Shown here in pieces: positions 15,800 through 23,808 of a stretch of 57,717 nucleotides of DNA (position 1 is the stretch's first letter; every line of letters starts with the position of its first letter). This DNA is from Prevotella sp. (GTDB lineage: Bacteria > Bacteroidota > Bacteroidia > Bacteroidales > Bacteroidaceae). The notes beneath the pieces were generated by a model. It ran no database searches. It was not told the origin of the DNA and worked only from the letters and a program-made list of their open reading frames with translations. The stretch is from the NCBI GenBank assembly GCA_022775105.1, contig JALFIX010000071.1:1-57717 (forward strand), read 5' to 3'. The position numbers and the translations under genes are program-made.

Positions 15800-17479
15800 T
15801 TATTTGCTGACATTGAGCAGTTCAAGGTCCTGAGCTGCATACTTAGCCCATGAAGAATCCTTGCTGATAGCGTTGCGCAGTGCAGAGGCAGCGGCAGATG
15901 TGTTGCCCTGACGTGCGTTGAGGATAGCCTTCAGATATTCAGTAGTAGCGTCAGCGTTCTTGATGTTGCTCAGAGTGCTTGCGGCAGCGCTGTAGTTCTT
16001 GTTGAGGATCTGTGCAAGGGCAGCGGTGTTGCTGTTGATGTTGGCGAGATCCTGCTCAGCCTGTGCATACTTGCCCTGGACGATGTGCAGGTTACCGAGA
16101 GCCTCCTGGATGCTGCTTGCATTTGCAGCCTGTGAGATATAGTTCTCAGCCTGTGCAACGTTACCCTCTACGATAGACACGAGACCGAGGTTGGCCTTGG
16201 CGTCAGCGCTGTTGGCGTCAATCTTGAGTGCCTTCTCTGCAAAGCTCTTGGCTGCGCTGTAGTCACCGCGTTGGAAAGCCAGTGTTGCGAGGTTGTTGAA
16301 TGCACGTGCATCGCTTGGGAAGAGCTGTGAGGTGGTCTTATAGATATCCTCCTTCTCGGCTGCATTGTTGGTGAGGGCTGCATTGTAGAGAAGCTCCTCA
16401 ACGCTCAGCTGCTTGGCATCGCTCTTGTACTGCTCCTGAATCTGTGCGTCGCTGCGGCCGATAACGTCATAGTTGATGGTCATGCGTGCACGGCGGAGCT
16501 GAGGAAGAATACCGTCAGCCAGCTCGCGGAATACAGAACTCATGTTCTTGATCTGCTGCTCGCGCTCCTCGGGATCCTTGTACATTGAAAGAACACGCAG
16601 GATGACATCCTTGTCCTGGATGTTTGATACCTTAACCAACTCCTGGAATCCCTCCCAGTCCTGTGCTGTGTATTTAGCGTCGATGGGAGCGTTGTTGTTG
16701 GTTTTCTTCATCTGCTGCTTAACGTATGTCTCGGTGTTGCCCTGACGCTTGTTGGCCAGTTTGTCATTGAGTTCGAAACCACCGTCAGGAGAAGCATATG
16801 CGGAAACCTCCACGTTCTTCAGCGCGAGAGTTTCCTTCTCGTCCTGAATCTTCTTGAGAAGGTCAACGAACTCCTTTACAGAGTTGCCCTTCAACTCGCT
16901 TGAACGTAGGTTTGCCTGCTGGATGAGGAATTTGATGTTGGCATCCTGCTTCTTGGCGATGATGCGCTGGTAAGCGTCAGCAGAGAGGCTTGGTGTAGCC
17001 TGCTTTGCAGTGATGTATCCGAGTTCGCCAGTGGCGATTACACCGTCAGCCACCTTCACTGCGGGTACTTCCTGCTGCTTGTTGCCGATTTTTGCGTCGA
17101 ATGTCAGATAGAGTTCGCTCTTCTGCATTTCAGGCACATACTTGAAGTTGGTCTTCATTGTATAGTTTCCACCAACCTTGTAGGCAATGGTTTGGTCGTT
17201 TCCTTCAACCTTTTCGCCCTGGAAGGTTGCAGCCTCGCCACGGGCAACCTGACCGTTGCCATAGCGGAGTTCGGGAATCACAGTAACGACAGCCTTTTTC
17301 CGCATATAACCCTCGGGGAACATACCGTTGATTGTGGCAGAAACGTTGCCTGCGTTAGATTCGAGCGGATTAGGCACTACGCTGAAATTATCCGCTGAAA
17401 GTGCTCCAAGTTTGCCAGAGCACGATGTCAGGAGCATAATCGATGCTGCTGACAACAAGAAAAGATGTTTCTTCTGCAT
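15800..17479 (-). CDS. TPR/OmpA-like lipoprotein
   Basis: 559 residues. Signal peptide with lipobox LLTSC. The region after the signal is beta-rich. A stretch near 225-250 (VEVSAYASPDGGFELNDKLANKR) resembles the peptidoglycan-binding OmpA-like core. The C-terminal 200 residues are tetratricopeptide repeats (for example AFNNLATLAFQRGDYSAAKSFAEKAL). Such a protein could link the outer membrane and peptidoglycan or scaffold envelope complexes. It is the first protein gene after tRNA-Leu on this strand, 57 bp downstream; I see no separate -7 box, so it may share the tRNA promoter. Confidence 0.7.
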   Translation of the reverse strand: MQKKHLFLLSAASIMLLTSCSGKLGALSADNFSVVPNPLESNAGNVSATINGMFPEGYMRKKAVVTVIPELRYGNGQVARGEAATFQGEKVEGNDQTIAYKVGGNYTMKTNFKYVPEMQKSELYLTFDAKIGNKQQEVPAVKVADGVIATGELGYITAKQATPSLSADAYQRIIAKKQDANIKFLIQQANLRSSELKGNSVKEFVDLLKKIQDEKETLALKNVEVSAYASPDGGFELNDKLANKRQGNTETYVKQQMKKTNNNAPIDAKYTAQDWEGFQELVKVSNIQDKDVILRVLSMYKDPEEREQQIKNMSSVFRELADGILPQLRRARMTINYDVIGRSDAQIQEQYKSDAKQLSVEELLYNAALTNNAAEKEDIYKTTSQLFPSDARAFNNLATLAFQRGDYSAAKSFAEKALKIDANSADAKANLGLVSIVEGNVAQAENYISQAANASSIQEALGNLHIVQGKYAQAEQDLANINSNTAALAQILNKNYSAAASTLSNIKNADATTEYLKAILNARQGNTSAAASALRNAISKDSSWAKYAAQDLELLNVSK

Positions 17480-17536
17480 TGCAATTAAATTAGTATATAT
17501 ACGTTTTATTCAAAGTCGTCGATTGATATCTCATCG

Positions 17537-17623
17537 TGCCGCGAGCGGGACTCGAACCCGCACAGCCATCACTGGCCAAGGGATTTTAAGTCCCTCGTGT
17601 CTACCAATTCCACCATTGCGGCA
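17537..17623 (-). tRNA. tRNA-Leu (anticodon UAA)
   Basis: An 87-nt cloverleaf. The acceptor arms TGCCGCA and TGCGGCA-type ends pair, the T arm contains GGGTTCGAGTCCC, and the anticodon loop CTTAAAA lies between GAGGGA and TCCCTT. A long variable arm (GGCCAGTGATGGCT region) marks it as a class II leucine tRNA. CCA is not encoded. Confidence 0.95.
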
Positions 17624-17657
17624 TCGCCAAAAGACACATTATGCGCTTTTTCGACTG

Positions 17658-17689
17658 CAAAGATATTATATAATTTTGATTTCACCAAA
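17658..17689 (-). promoter_or_regulatory. Promoter for tRNA-Leu
   Basis: On the minus strand: TTTG (17689-17686), 20-nt spacer, TATCTTTG (17665-17658), about 35 bp upstream of the tRNA. Good match to the Bacteroidetes primary sigma consensus. Confidence 0.75.
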
Positions 17690-17768
17690 CTTAGTACGTT
17701 ATTTTTAATGTTTTTAACCTACTTTTGGTGCGATTATGCCAAATAACTTGAAATAATTCGCTTTTTGT

Positions 17769-17799
17769 TTTGTTTTTCGCACTAATTGTTGTACCTTTG
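17769..17799 (+). promoter_or_regulatory. Promoter for argS
   Basis: TTTG (17769-17772), 19-nt spacer, TACCTTTG (17792-17799). The leader is about 45 nt to the argS ATG. Confidence 0.8.
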
Positions 17800-17849
17800 C
17801 ACCCCAAATCGAGAATATGTATAATAAAAGGTATAGCAAGATAAGAATT

Positions 17850-19673
17850 ATGAAAATAGAAAGCGTTATCAGCAGTTCCGTCATTGAGGCTATTAAAGCC
17901 CTCTACGGTCAGGATGTGGAACCGAAGATGGTTCAGATTCAGAAAACCAAGCAGGAATTTGAGGGCAACCTCACTGTGGTGGTATTCCCGTTCCTTAAGA
18001 TCTCAAGGAAAAAGCCTGAAGATACTGCCCAGGATATAGGACAGTTCCTGCAGGAGAACTGCAAGGCTGTGGCTTCGTATAATGTGGTCAAGGGATTCCT
18101 CAATCTTGTCATATCACAGGCTGCATGGCTTGGTTTGCTCAATGATATCGACAACGACCCGAAGTATGGTGAGAAGAAGGCTGATGACAACTCACCGCTC
18201 GTGATGATTGAATACTCATCCCCAAATACCAACAAGCCTCTTCACCTCGGACATGTACGCAACAACCTCCTCGGTTGGTCACTCGCACAGATTATGGAGG
18301 CTAACGGCAACAGGGTGGTGAAGACCAACATCGTCAACGACCGTGGCATACATATCTGCAAGTCGATGCTCGCATGGCTGAAATACGGCAACGGCGAGAC
18401 TCCGGAGTCGAGCGGAAAGAAAGGTGACCACCTCATCGGCGACTACTACGTGGCTTTCGACAAGCACTATCGTGAGGAGGTCAAGCAGCTTACCGCCCGG
18501 TTCATGGCTGAGGGCATGGGTGAGGAAGAGGCTGAGAAGAAGGCCAAGGAGGAGGCCCCGCTTATCAAGGAAGCTCATGAGATGCTTGTGAAATGGGAGC
18601 AGAACGACCCCGAAGTGCGTGCCCTATGGGAGAAGATGAACAACTGGGTGTATGCCGGATTCGACGAGACATACAAAGCTCTCGGTGTGGGCTTCGACAA
18701 GATTTACTATGAGTCGCAGACTTATCTCAAGGGCAAGGCTAAGGTTGAGGAAGGTCTCGCCAAGGGTCTCTTCGAGCGTCATGAGGACAACAGTGTATGG
18801 GCAGACCTGACCAATGAAGGTCTTGACCAGAAACTGCTTCTGCGCTCCGACGGCACCTCCGTGTATATGACCCAGGATATCGGTACAGCCGAGATGAGAT
18901 TCAAGGATTTCCCCATCGACAAGATGATTTACGTGGTGGGCAACGAGCAGAACTATCACTTCCAGGTGCTTTCCATACTTCTCGACCGTCTCGGATTCAA
19001 GTGGGGCAAGGAACTGGTGCACTTCTCCTATGGTATGGTGGAGCTGCCCAACGGCAAGATGAAGAGTCGCGAGGGAACTGTCGTGGATGCTGATGACCTG
19101 ATTGCCACGATGATTGCCAATGCCAAGCAGACAAGCGAGGAACTTGGCAAGTTTGCCGACATGACCGACGAGGAGCGTAGCGAGATAGCACGCATTGTGG
19201 GCTTGGGCGCACTGAAGTATTTCATCCTCAAGGTGGATGCCCGCAAGAATATGCTCTTCAATCCCGAGGAGTCAATAGATTTCAACGGCAATACCGGACC
19301 TTTTATACAATATACGTATGCGCGCATCCGTTCCATAATGAGAAAGGCTGCCGAGATAGAGGGATATGACAAGACCGTAGTCATTGCTGACAACGAGGAA
19401 ATCCTCTCACAGAAGGAAATCAACCTCATACAGAAGATGAGCGATTTCTCGGCAGCAGTGGAGCAGGCTGGCAAGGACTATAGCCCCAGCGGCATAGCCA
19501 ACTACTGCTATGAGTTGACCAAGGAGTTCAACCAGTTCTATCACGACTTCAGCATCCTTAAGGAGGAAGACGATAAGAAGCGTGTTGTGCGTTTCTGTCT
19601 TGCCGCCAACGTGGCTAAGATTATCAAGAATGCCATGGCACTATTGGGTATTGAGGTGCCGGAAAGGATGTAA
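17850..19673 (+). CDS. argS: Arginyl-tRNA synthetase
   Basis: 607 residues. HIGH motif: NKPLHLGHVRNN. The KMSKS region is the degenerate KMKSREG typical of ArgS. The C-terminal DALR anticodon-binding domain ends LLGIEVPERM. The start at 17850 (MKIESVI) is preferred to the upstream ATG at 17817 because it fits the family N-terminus and follows an A-rich stretch. The stop codon is the first unit of a 7-bp repeat that runs into the next start. Confidence 0.96.
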   Translation: MKIESVISSSVIEAIKALYGQDVEPKMVQIQKTKQEFEGNLTVVVFPFLKISRKKPEDTAQDIGQFLQENCKAVASYNVVKGFLNLVISQAAWLGLLNDIDNDPKYGEKKADDNSPLVMIEYSSPNTNKPLHLGHVRNNLLGWSLAQIMEANGNRVVKTNIVNDRGIHICKSMLAWLKYGNGETPESSGKKGDHLIGDYYVAFDKHYREEVKQLTARFMAEGMGEEEAEKKAKEEAPLIKEAHEMLVKWEQNDPEVRALWEKMNNWVYAGFDETYKALGVGFDKIYYESQTYLKGKAKVEEGLAKGLFERHEDNSVWADLTNEGLDQKLLLRSDGTSVYMTQDIGTAEMRFKDFPIDKMIYVVGNEQNYHFQVLSILLDRLGFKWGKELVHFSYGMVELPNGKMKSREGTVVDADDLIATMIANAKQTSEELGKFADMTDEERSEIARIVGLGALKYFILKVDARKNMLFNPEESIDFNGNTGPFIQYTYARIRSIMRKAAEIEGYDKTVVIADNEEILSQKEINLIQKMSDFSAAVEQAGKDYSPSGIANYCYELTKEFNQFYHDFSILKEEDDKKRVVRFCLAANVAKIIKNAMALLGIEVPERM

Positions 19674-19699
19674 TTAGGAATTAGGAATTAGGAATTATG
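19672..19699. repeat. 7-bp junction repeat spanning stop and start
   Basis: AATTAGG three times, then AATTATG. The argS stop (19671-19673) and the RNase H start ATG (19697-19699) are both built from the repeat, so the junction has no other sequence. Confidence 0.75.
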
Positions 19700-20155
19700 C
19701 AGAACCCGCCGGATTATCGTCATGATACAGTGCTGCCGTTGCCTATGGAGGTGACGGCAGACGGATGGGCTGTGGATGCTGCTTGTTCGGGTAATCCCGG
19801 TCCTATGGAATACCAGTGCATCGACCTTGCCACCGGTGCACAGGTATTTCATTTCGGACCCGTCCATGGCACAAATAATATTGGTGAGTTTCTTGCCATA
19901 GTTCATGCGCTTGCCCTTCTCGAAAAGCAAGGAAACGGCACAAAGACAATTTATTCGGATAGCTATAACGCCATCCTTTGGGTGAATAAGAAGAAATGCA
20001 AGACCACCCTCGAGCGCACCCCCCAGACGGAATATCTCTATCAGGTGGTGGCACGTGCCGAACATTGGCTCAATACACATAGCTTCAGAAATCCTCTCAT
20101 TAAATGGGAGACAAAAAAATGGGGTGAGGTTCCTGCCGATTTCGGAAGAAAATGA
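19697..20155 (+). CDS. Ribonuclease HI domain protein
   Basis: 152 residues forming a type 1 RNase H fold. Candidate catalytic acids are Asp27 (VDAACSGNPGP), Glu64 (GTNNIGEFLA), Asp88 (YSDSY) and Asp148 (PADFG), so the DEDD set appears complete. Degrades RNA in RNA-DNA hybrids. It lacks the N-terminal hybrid-binding (viroplasmin-like) domain often present in Bacteroidetes RNase H1. Convergent with the kinase gene, 3 bp apart. Confidence 0.8.
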   Translation: MQNPPDYRHDTVLPLPMEVTADGWAVDAACSGNPGPMEYQCIDLATGAQVFHFGPVHGTNNIGEFLAIVHALALLEKQGNGTKTIYSDSYNAILWVNKKKCKTTLERTPQTEYLYQVVARAEHWLNTHSFRNPLIKWETKKWGEVPADFGRK

Positions 20156-20158
20156 CTT

Positions 20159-23100
20159 TTATTTCAAGGGAATCATTAGATAGAAGCGTGCCCCCTTGTC
20201 GTATTCAGGGTCTATACCCACCTTTCCGCCTAATCTCTGTGATATGACATGGCAGATGTTAAGGCCAAGACCTGTGCCTTGGTGGAAAGAGTCGAGTTTG
20301 GCAAACCGTTCGAATATCTCGGTTTGCTTGTCCTTGGGTATGCCGCAACCGGTGTCAGTGACGGAGATTGTGAGGTAACCGTGGTGTTTCTCAAGTGAGC
20401 AATCCACTGTGATCATTCCCTCCTCCGTATATTTAATGGCGTTGGTCAGGAAATTAATGATTACTTGAGCAACTCTCATCCCGTCGGTATAAATCTCAAA
20501 ATTCTTGTCCACGTCAGTGTTGAAATATATAGGTACCCCAGGCTTAGTCCTGTGCTTCACTGTCTCTATTGATGTAAGGCATATTTTGTTGGCATTGAAA
20601 TTGGAGTATGTCATCTTGTAGTCCTTGTTGTGAAGTTCATGCAGCGACATCACGTCGTCCACGAGCTGTGTTAGCAGTTCCTCGTTACGTCTGATAATAT
20701 TCACAAAGTTTTCTTTCTCCTTTTCGTCAAGGTCGTTACCTTCGTCAAGGATAAGTTTTGAGAATCCCACAATGGCATTGAGCGGGGTACGTATTTCGTG
20801 GCTCATGTTTTGGATGAAAGTGCTCTTGAGTTTTTCCGACTCCTGCGCTTTTTGTATGGCGGCATCCAGTTCACGGTTTTTCGCCCTTAATTGTTTTTTG
20901 CTTTTATGGCTATGCCATAGATACGACATTATGGCCGCTGCCATAATGAGGGCGAATAGTAATGTCAGCCTGGCAATCCTGCGATGTAGCACCGTTGTTT
21001 CCCATTGCATCTCAAGTACAGCCTGCTTACGGCTTTCCACAGCATCAGTAAGTTTTTGTTCAGCCTTCAAGCGTTTTATTACCAGCTCGTTGTTGTCGAT
21101 TATTAGTTGGTTTTTGGCTAGTATGAATTTATTCAGTTCATTATGCTGCCTCAATTCATCTATAGCCATATTTGCGGATGCAATTTTCATCTGCATATTC
21201 TTGGCTTCCAACTTGTTGTTTCCTGCGATGTCACTCATTTCCTTGCGGTCATCCTCATACACTTGTTTCATCTTGTTGCGGTGCATCACAACCTCTTGTT
21301 GGAATGTCTCGCATGCTTCCTTCCATTCCCCATTATGTACGCAATCCAGTTCGGCAATCCTCAGCAAACCTTCGTCTGTCAGCTCTTCCTTGGCTTTGTC
21401 CATCGCCTTGTCGCGCTTGCCGTCGAAGAGCATCTCCATGATGTTGAGTAGTTTTTCCTCGTATGGATATCTGAATCCGTTTTCCGCCTTCATTTTTCTT
21501 AACTCTTCCATGTGTTGTGTGAAGGTTGGTTTGTCGTTGGTTTCAAAGGCAAGCCGTGCTTTTTCAATATTTATTCTGTACAGGCTTCTCAACACCTTAT
21601 GATGCCTTTCTGCCTCATTGAGATAGTGAGCGGCGTCAGAATAGTCCCCTTGTTGCCTTAGCAGCTTGCACAAGTTGATGAGCATAGAAGTTGGGTCAGC
21701 CTCAATATTGTTTTTCAGTAATACTGCGTAAGTGTCCAGATACATGTTTATTGCACTTTTATAGTATCGTCTCACTCTCTGAACGTCACCCAATGTCTTC
21801 ATCGCCACATATTGGCCGTATGTGTCATTATTCTTGAGGCACGCTCTCAGTTGTTCACTGGCAAGGCGTTGGGCGGTGAGCGATTGTCCGTTGTTGAGGT
21901 ATCCGTTGATTTCGTTTGAGAAAGCGAGATTGTACATTTGTTTGTCCCCACATTCAAGTGCAGCAGTCTTCAGTCGTTTGGCTGTTGTCGCTATCTGTTC
22001 TGTATTATTGTTTATGACATAATGCTGCAGCATCACGTTGATTGCCACGCACATGGCATATTTGTCTCCTCTCTCATTCCCTATTCTGTATAGCTGGTTA
22101 GCCTGTTCGAGACCTTTGGGAAGGTCGCGGTTGTTCTGTGCCTGTATATATAGGGGATACAGGTCTGGGGCTATCTTGTTCTTCACAAATTGTGCTGATG
22201 TGGTCTTTGGCAACAATGAAGTACATAACACCAGGACCACAACGATTGTCTTAGCTGTCTTTTTTCCACTTTCCGCAAGCGAGTTTTTCAGCACGTTGTT
22301 GAGCATTGCCGTCAGTCCGTCGGCAGTATAGCTGATTTCCTTTTCTATATCCTTTTTTTTCTCTTCCGACATTTTGTTAATATGCGATAGGGCATTCTCC
22401 ACCAAACCGACGATTTTATTCATTGGTGTCTTCACCTCATATCCGAGATTATCCACGAACGCCGTTTTCATCCTTTCTGTTTCCTGTGCTTTGTCAAGTG
22501 CTTCTGAAAGCAATTGTTGTTTCTCCTTCAAATTGCGTATGACATATCGGTTGCTTTTCCATACCAACAGTCCGTAGGCAATGACAAATAAGAATATGGC
22601 TATTGCAAAATACATAGTTATCCTGTGCCTTTTGCCCATAGTCTTGTACATCTCCGTTTGTGCTTCCCGCTTTTCTGCCTCTTCACTTTTCACAAGGCTG
22701 TCAGCTCTCATCTTGGCGATGAGTTGCGAGTCATTGGCGAGTTTGATTTTTATGTTCTCGTGTTTTGAAAGGTTCAGTGTTTCTTGTCCTTTGCTCATCT
22801 TCAGTTTTTGCTGGGCCATGTCGTATTCCAGTTTCAGACGTGCCACATTCAGCCGGCTGTTGATGATGTCTGCGTCCATTTCGGCTATGTGGTAAGCCAT
22901 ACTTTCGTCCTGTCCCGTTGATTCCATTTGGCATGCTCTTTTCACGAAGATGGGGTAAGCCTTGTGGTAGTCTCCCGTTGACACATACACTTCTCTCAGA
23001 GCTGCCAGGCGGGTGTCCAGGTTTGAGATGTCCATTGCTGTTTTCTCCGCTTTGTCTGAATCGCCGTTGATAAGTGCCATGAGAACCTTTAGGTAAGCAG

Positions 23101-23671
23101 AGTTGTCACTGCTAATCTCCTTGTTGAAATAAGGTACTGCTTGTTTGAAGTATGTTCTGAAGTCGCCATACCTTTTCTCCCAAAAGAGCATCTTGCCTAA
23201 TTCTACGCGTAGTAGTGCCCTGCTTTCCTCTGTTTTGACCCTCTCCAGTGCTTTTGTCAGCAACTCTACGCCCTCGCTTCTTCTTGTCAGTTTGTCAAGG
23301 CATCTTGCCATGTCGAGGTATGTTCCTGAGGCATCGATGTCTGGTAGGTCGTTCTCTGCAATACCGATAGCTAACCTGTATTGAGTTTCCGCCTTTACAA
23401 AATCGCCCTGTTCATGATACAGGTTGGCGGTGGCTGTGTAAAATATATATTTGCCGTATTGGTTGTTGTTCTGAAAGGCGTTCCTGCCGATTTCCTTGAT
23501 GGTGTTGAATGCCCCGATATATTTTTTCCCGTTTATCTCCGTAGTGGCCTTTTCCATTGCCGCGTCATAGTCGAACTGTCCCGCCTTCGCCGTTATTGCA
23601 AGGCAGGACATTATGGCAACCATACACACTGTTATGTATATCCTTATATGTAATCCGATCACTCTATACAT
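20159..23671 (-). CDS. Tandem TPR sensor kinase with inactive first DHp (paralogue A)
   Basis: 1170 residues. Order: signal peptide (about 1-30), TPR-type helical repeats (40-270), coiled coil, membrane segment (352-371), a DHp-like region where the H box reads LGYEVKTP so the phospho-acceptor His is Tyr411, then no ATPase domain. A second hydrophobic segment follows basic KKTAK (475-488) and ends TTSAQ, like a signal peptidase I site. Then second TPR domain (500-790), coiled coil, membrane segment (901-918), true H box MSHEIRTP (His958), and HATPase with N box NFLTNAIKYT, DTGCGIP and GTGLGL. No receiver domain or output regulator is encoded nearby. Own promoter at 23727-23757. Paralogue of the next gene, with identical architecture. 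Confidence 0.85.
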   Translation of the reverse strand: MYRVIGLHIRIYITVCMVAIMSCLAITAKAGQFDYDAAMEKATTEINGKKYIGAFNTIKEIGRNAFQNNNQYGKYIFYTATANLYHEQGDFVKAETQYRLAIGIAENDLPDIDASGTYLDMARCLDKLTRRSEGVELLTKALERVKTEESRALLRVELGKMLFWEKRYGDFRTYFKQAVPYFNKEISSDNSAYLKVLMALINGDSDKAEKTAMDISNLDTRLAALREVYVSTGDYHKAYPIFVKRACQMESTGQDESMAYHIAEMDADIINSRLNVARLKLEYDMAQQKLKMSKGQETLNLSKHENIKIKLANDSQLIAKMRADSLVKSEEAEKREAQTEMYKTMGKRHRITMYFAIAIFLFVIAYGLLVWKSNRYVIRNLKEKQQLLSEALDKAQETERMKTAFVDNLGYEVKTPMNKIVGLVENALSHINKMSEEKKKDIEKEISYTADGLTAMLNNVLKNSLAESGKKTAKTIVVVLVLCTSLLPKTTSAQFVKNKIAPDLYPLYIQAQNNRDLPKGLEQANQLYRIGNERGDKYAMCVAINVMLQHYVINNNTEQIATTAKRLKTAALECGDKQMYNLAFSNEINGYLNNGQSLTAQRLASEQLRACLKNNDTYGQYVAMKTLGDVQRVRRYYKSAINMYLDTYAVLLKNNIEADPTSMLINLCKLLRQQGDYSDAAHYLNEAERHHKVLRSLYRINIEKARLAFETNDKPTFTQHMEELRKMKAENGFRYPYEEKLLNIMEMLFDGKRDKAMDKAKEELTDEGLLRIAELDCVHNGEWKEACETFQQEVVMHRNKMKQVYEDDRKEMSDIAGNNKLEAKNMQMKIASANMAIDELRQHNELNKFILAKNQLIIDNNELVIKRLKAEQKLTDAVESRKQAVLEMQWETTVLHRRIARLTLLFALIMAAAIMSYLWHSHKSKKQLRAKNRELDAAIQKAQESEKLKSTFIQNMSHEIRTPLNAIVGFSKLILDEGNDLDEKEKENFVNIIRRNEELLTQLVDDVMSLHELHNKDYKMTYSNFNANKICLTSIETVKHRTKPGVPIYFNTDVDKNFEIYTDGMRVAQVIINFLTNAIKYTEEGMITVDCSLEKHHGYLTISVTDTGCGIPKDKQTEIFERFAKLDSFHQGTGLGLNICHVISQRLGGKVGIDPEYDKGARFYLMIPLK

Positions 23672-23726
23672 ATTTGCTCGACTATAGGTTTACAAACTAT
23701 TATTTAGATTGTCTCAAATTCGTGTG

Positions 23727-23757
23727 CAAATATAGTAATTATTATTTAATCAGCAAA
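23727..23757 (-). promoter_or_regulatory. Promoter for kinase A
   Basis: On the minus strand: TTTG (23757-23754), 19-nt spacer, TATATTTG (23734-23727), about 56 bp upstream of the start. Kinase A can therefore be transcribed independently of kinase B. Confidence 0.75.
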
Positions 23758-23808
23758 ATATTATTATGCTTTTTTATTAAAATACACATAAGTTTGAAAC
23801 ATTTTGCA

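Noticed and set aside
17817..17849. Upstream ATG of argS
   Set aside because: The 11 added residues are not family-like, and the second ATG has the better upstream context.
20159..23671. Kinase A as two genes merged by a sequencing or assembly error
   Set aside because: Kinase B has the same fused layout with different sequence, and the frame is open through both joints. A shared error is unlikely.
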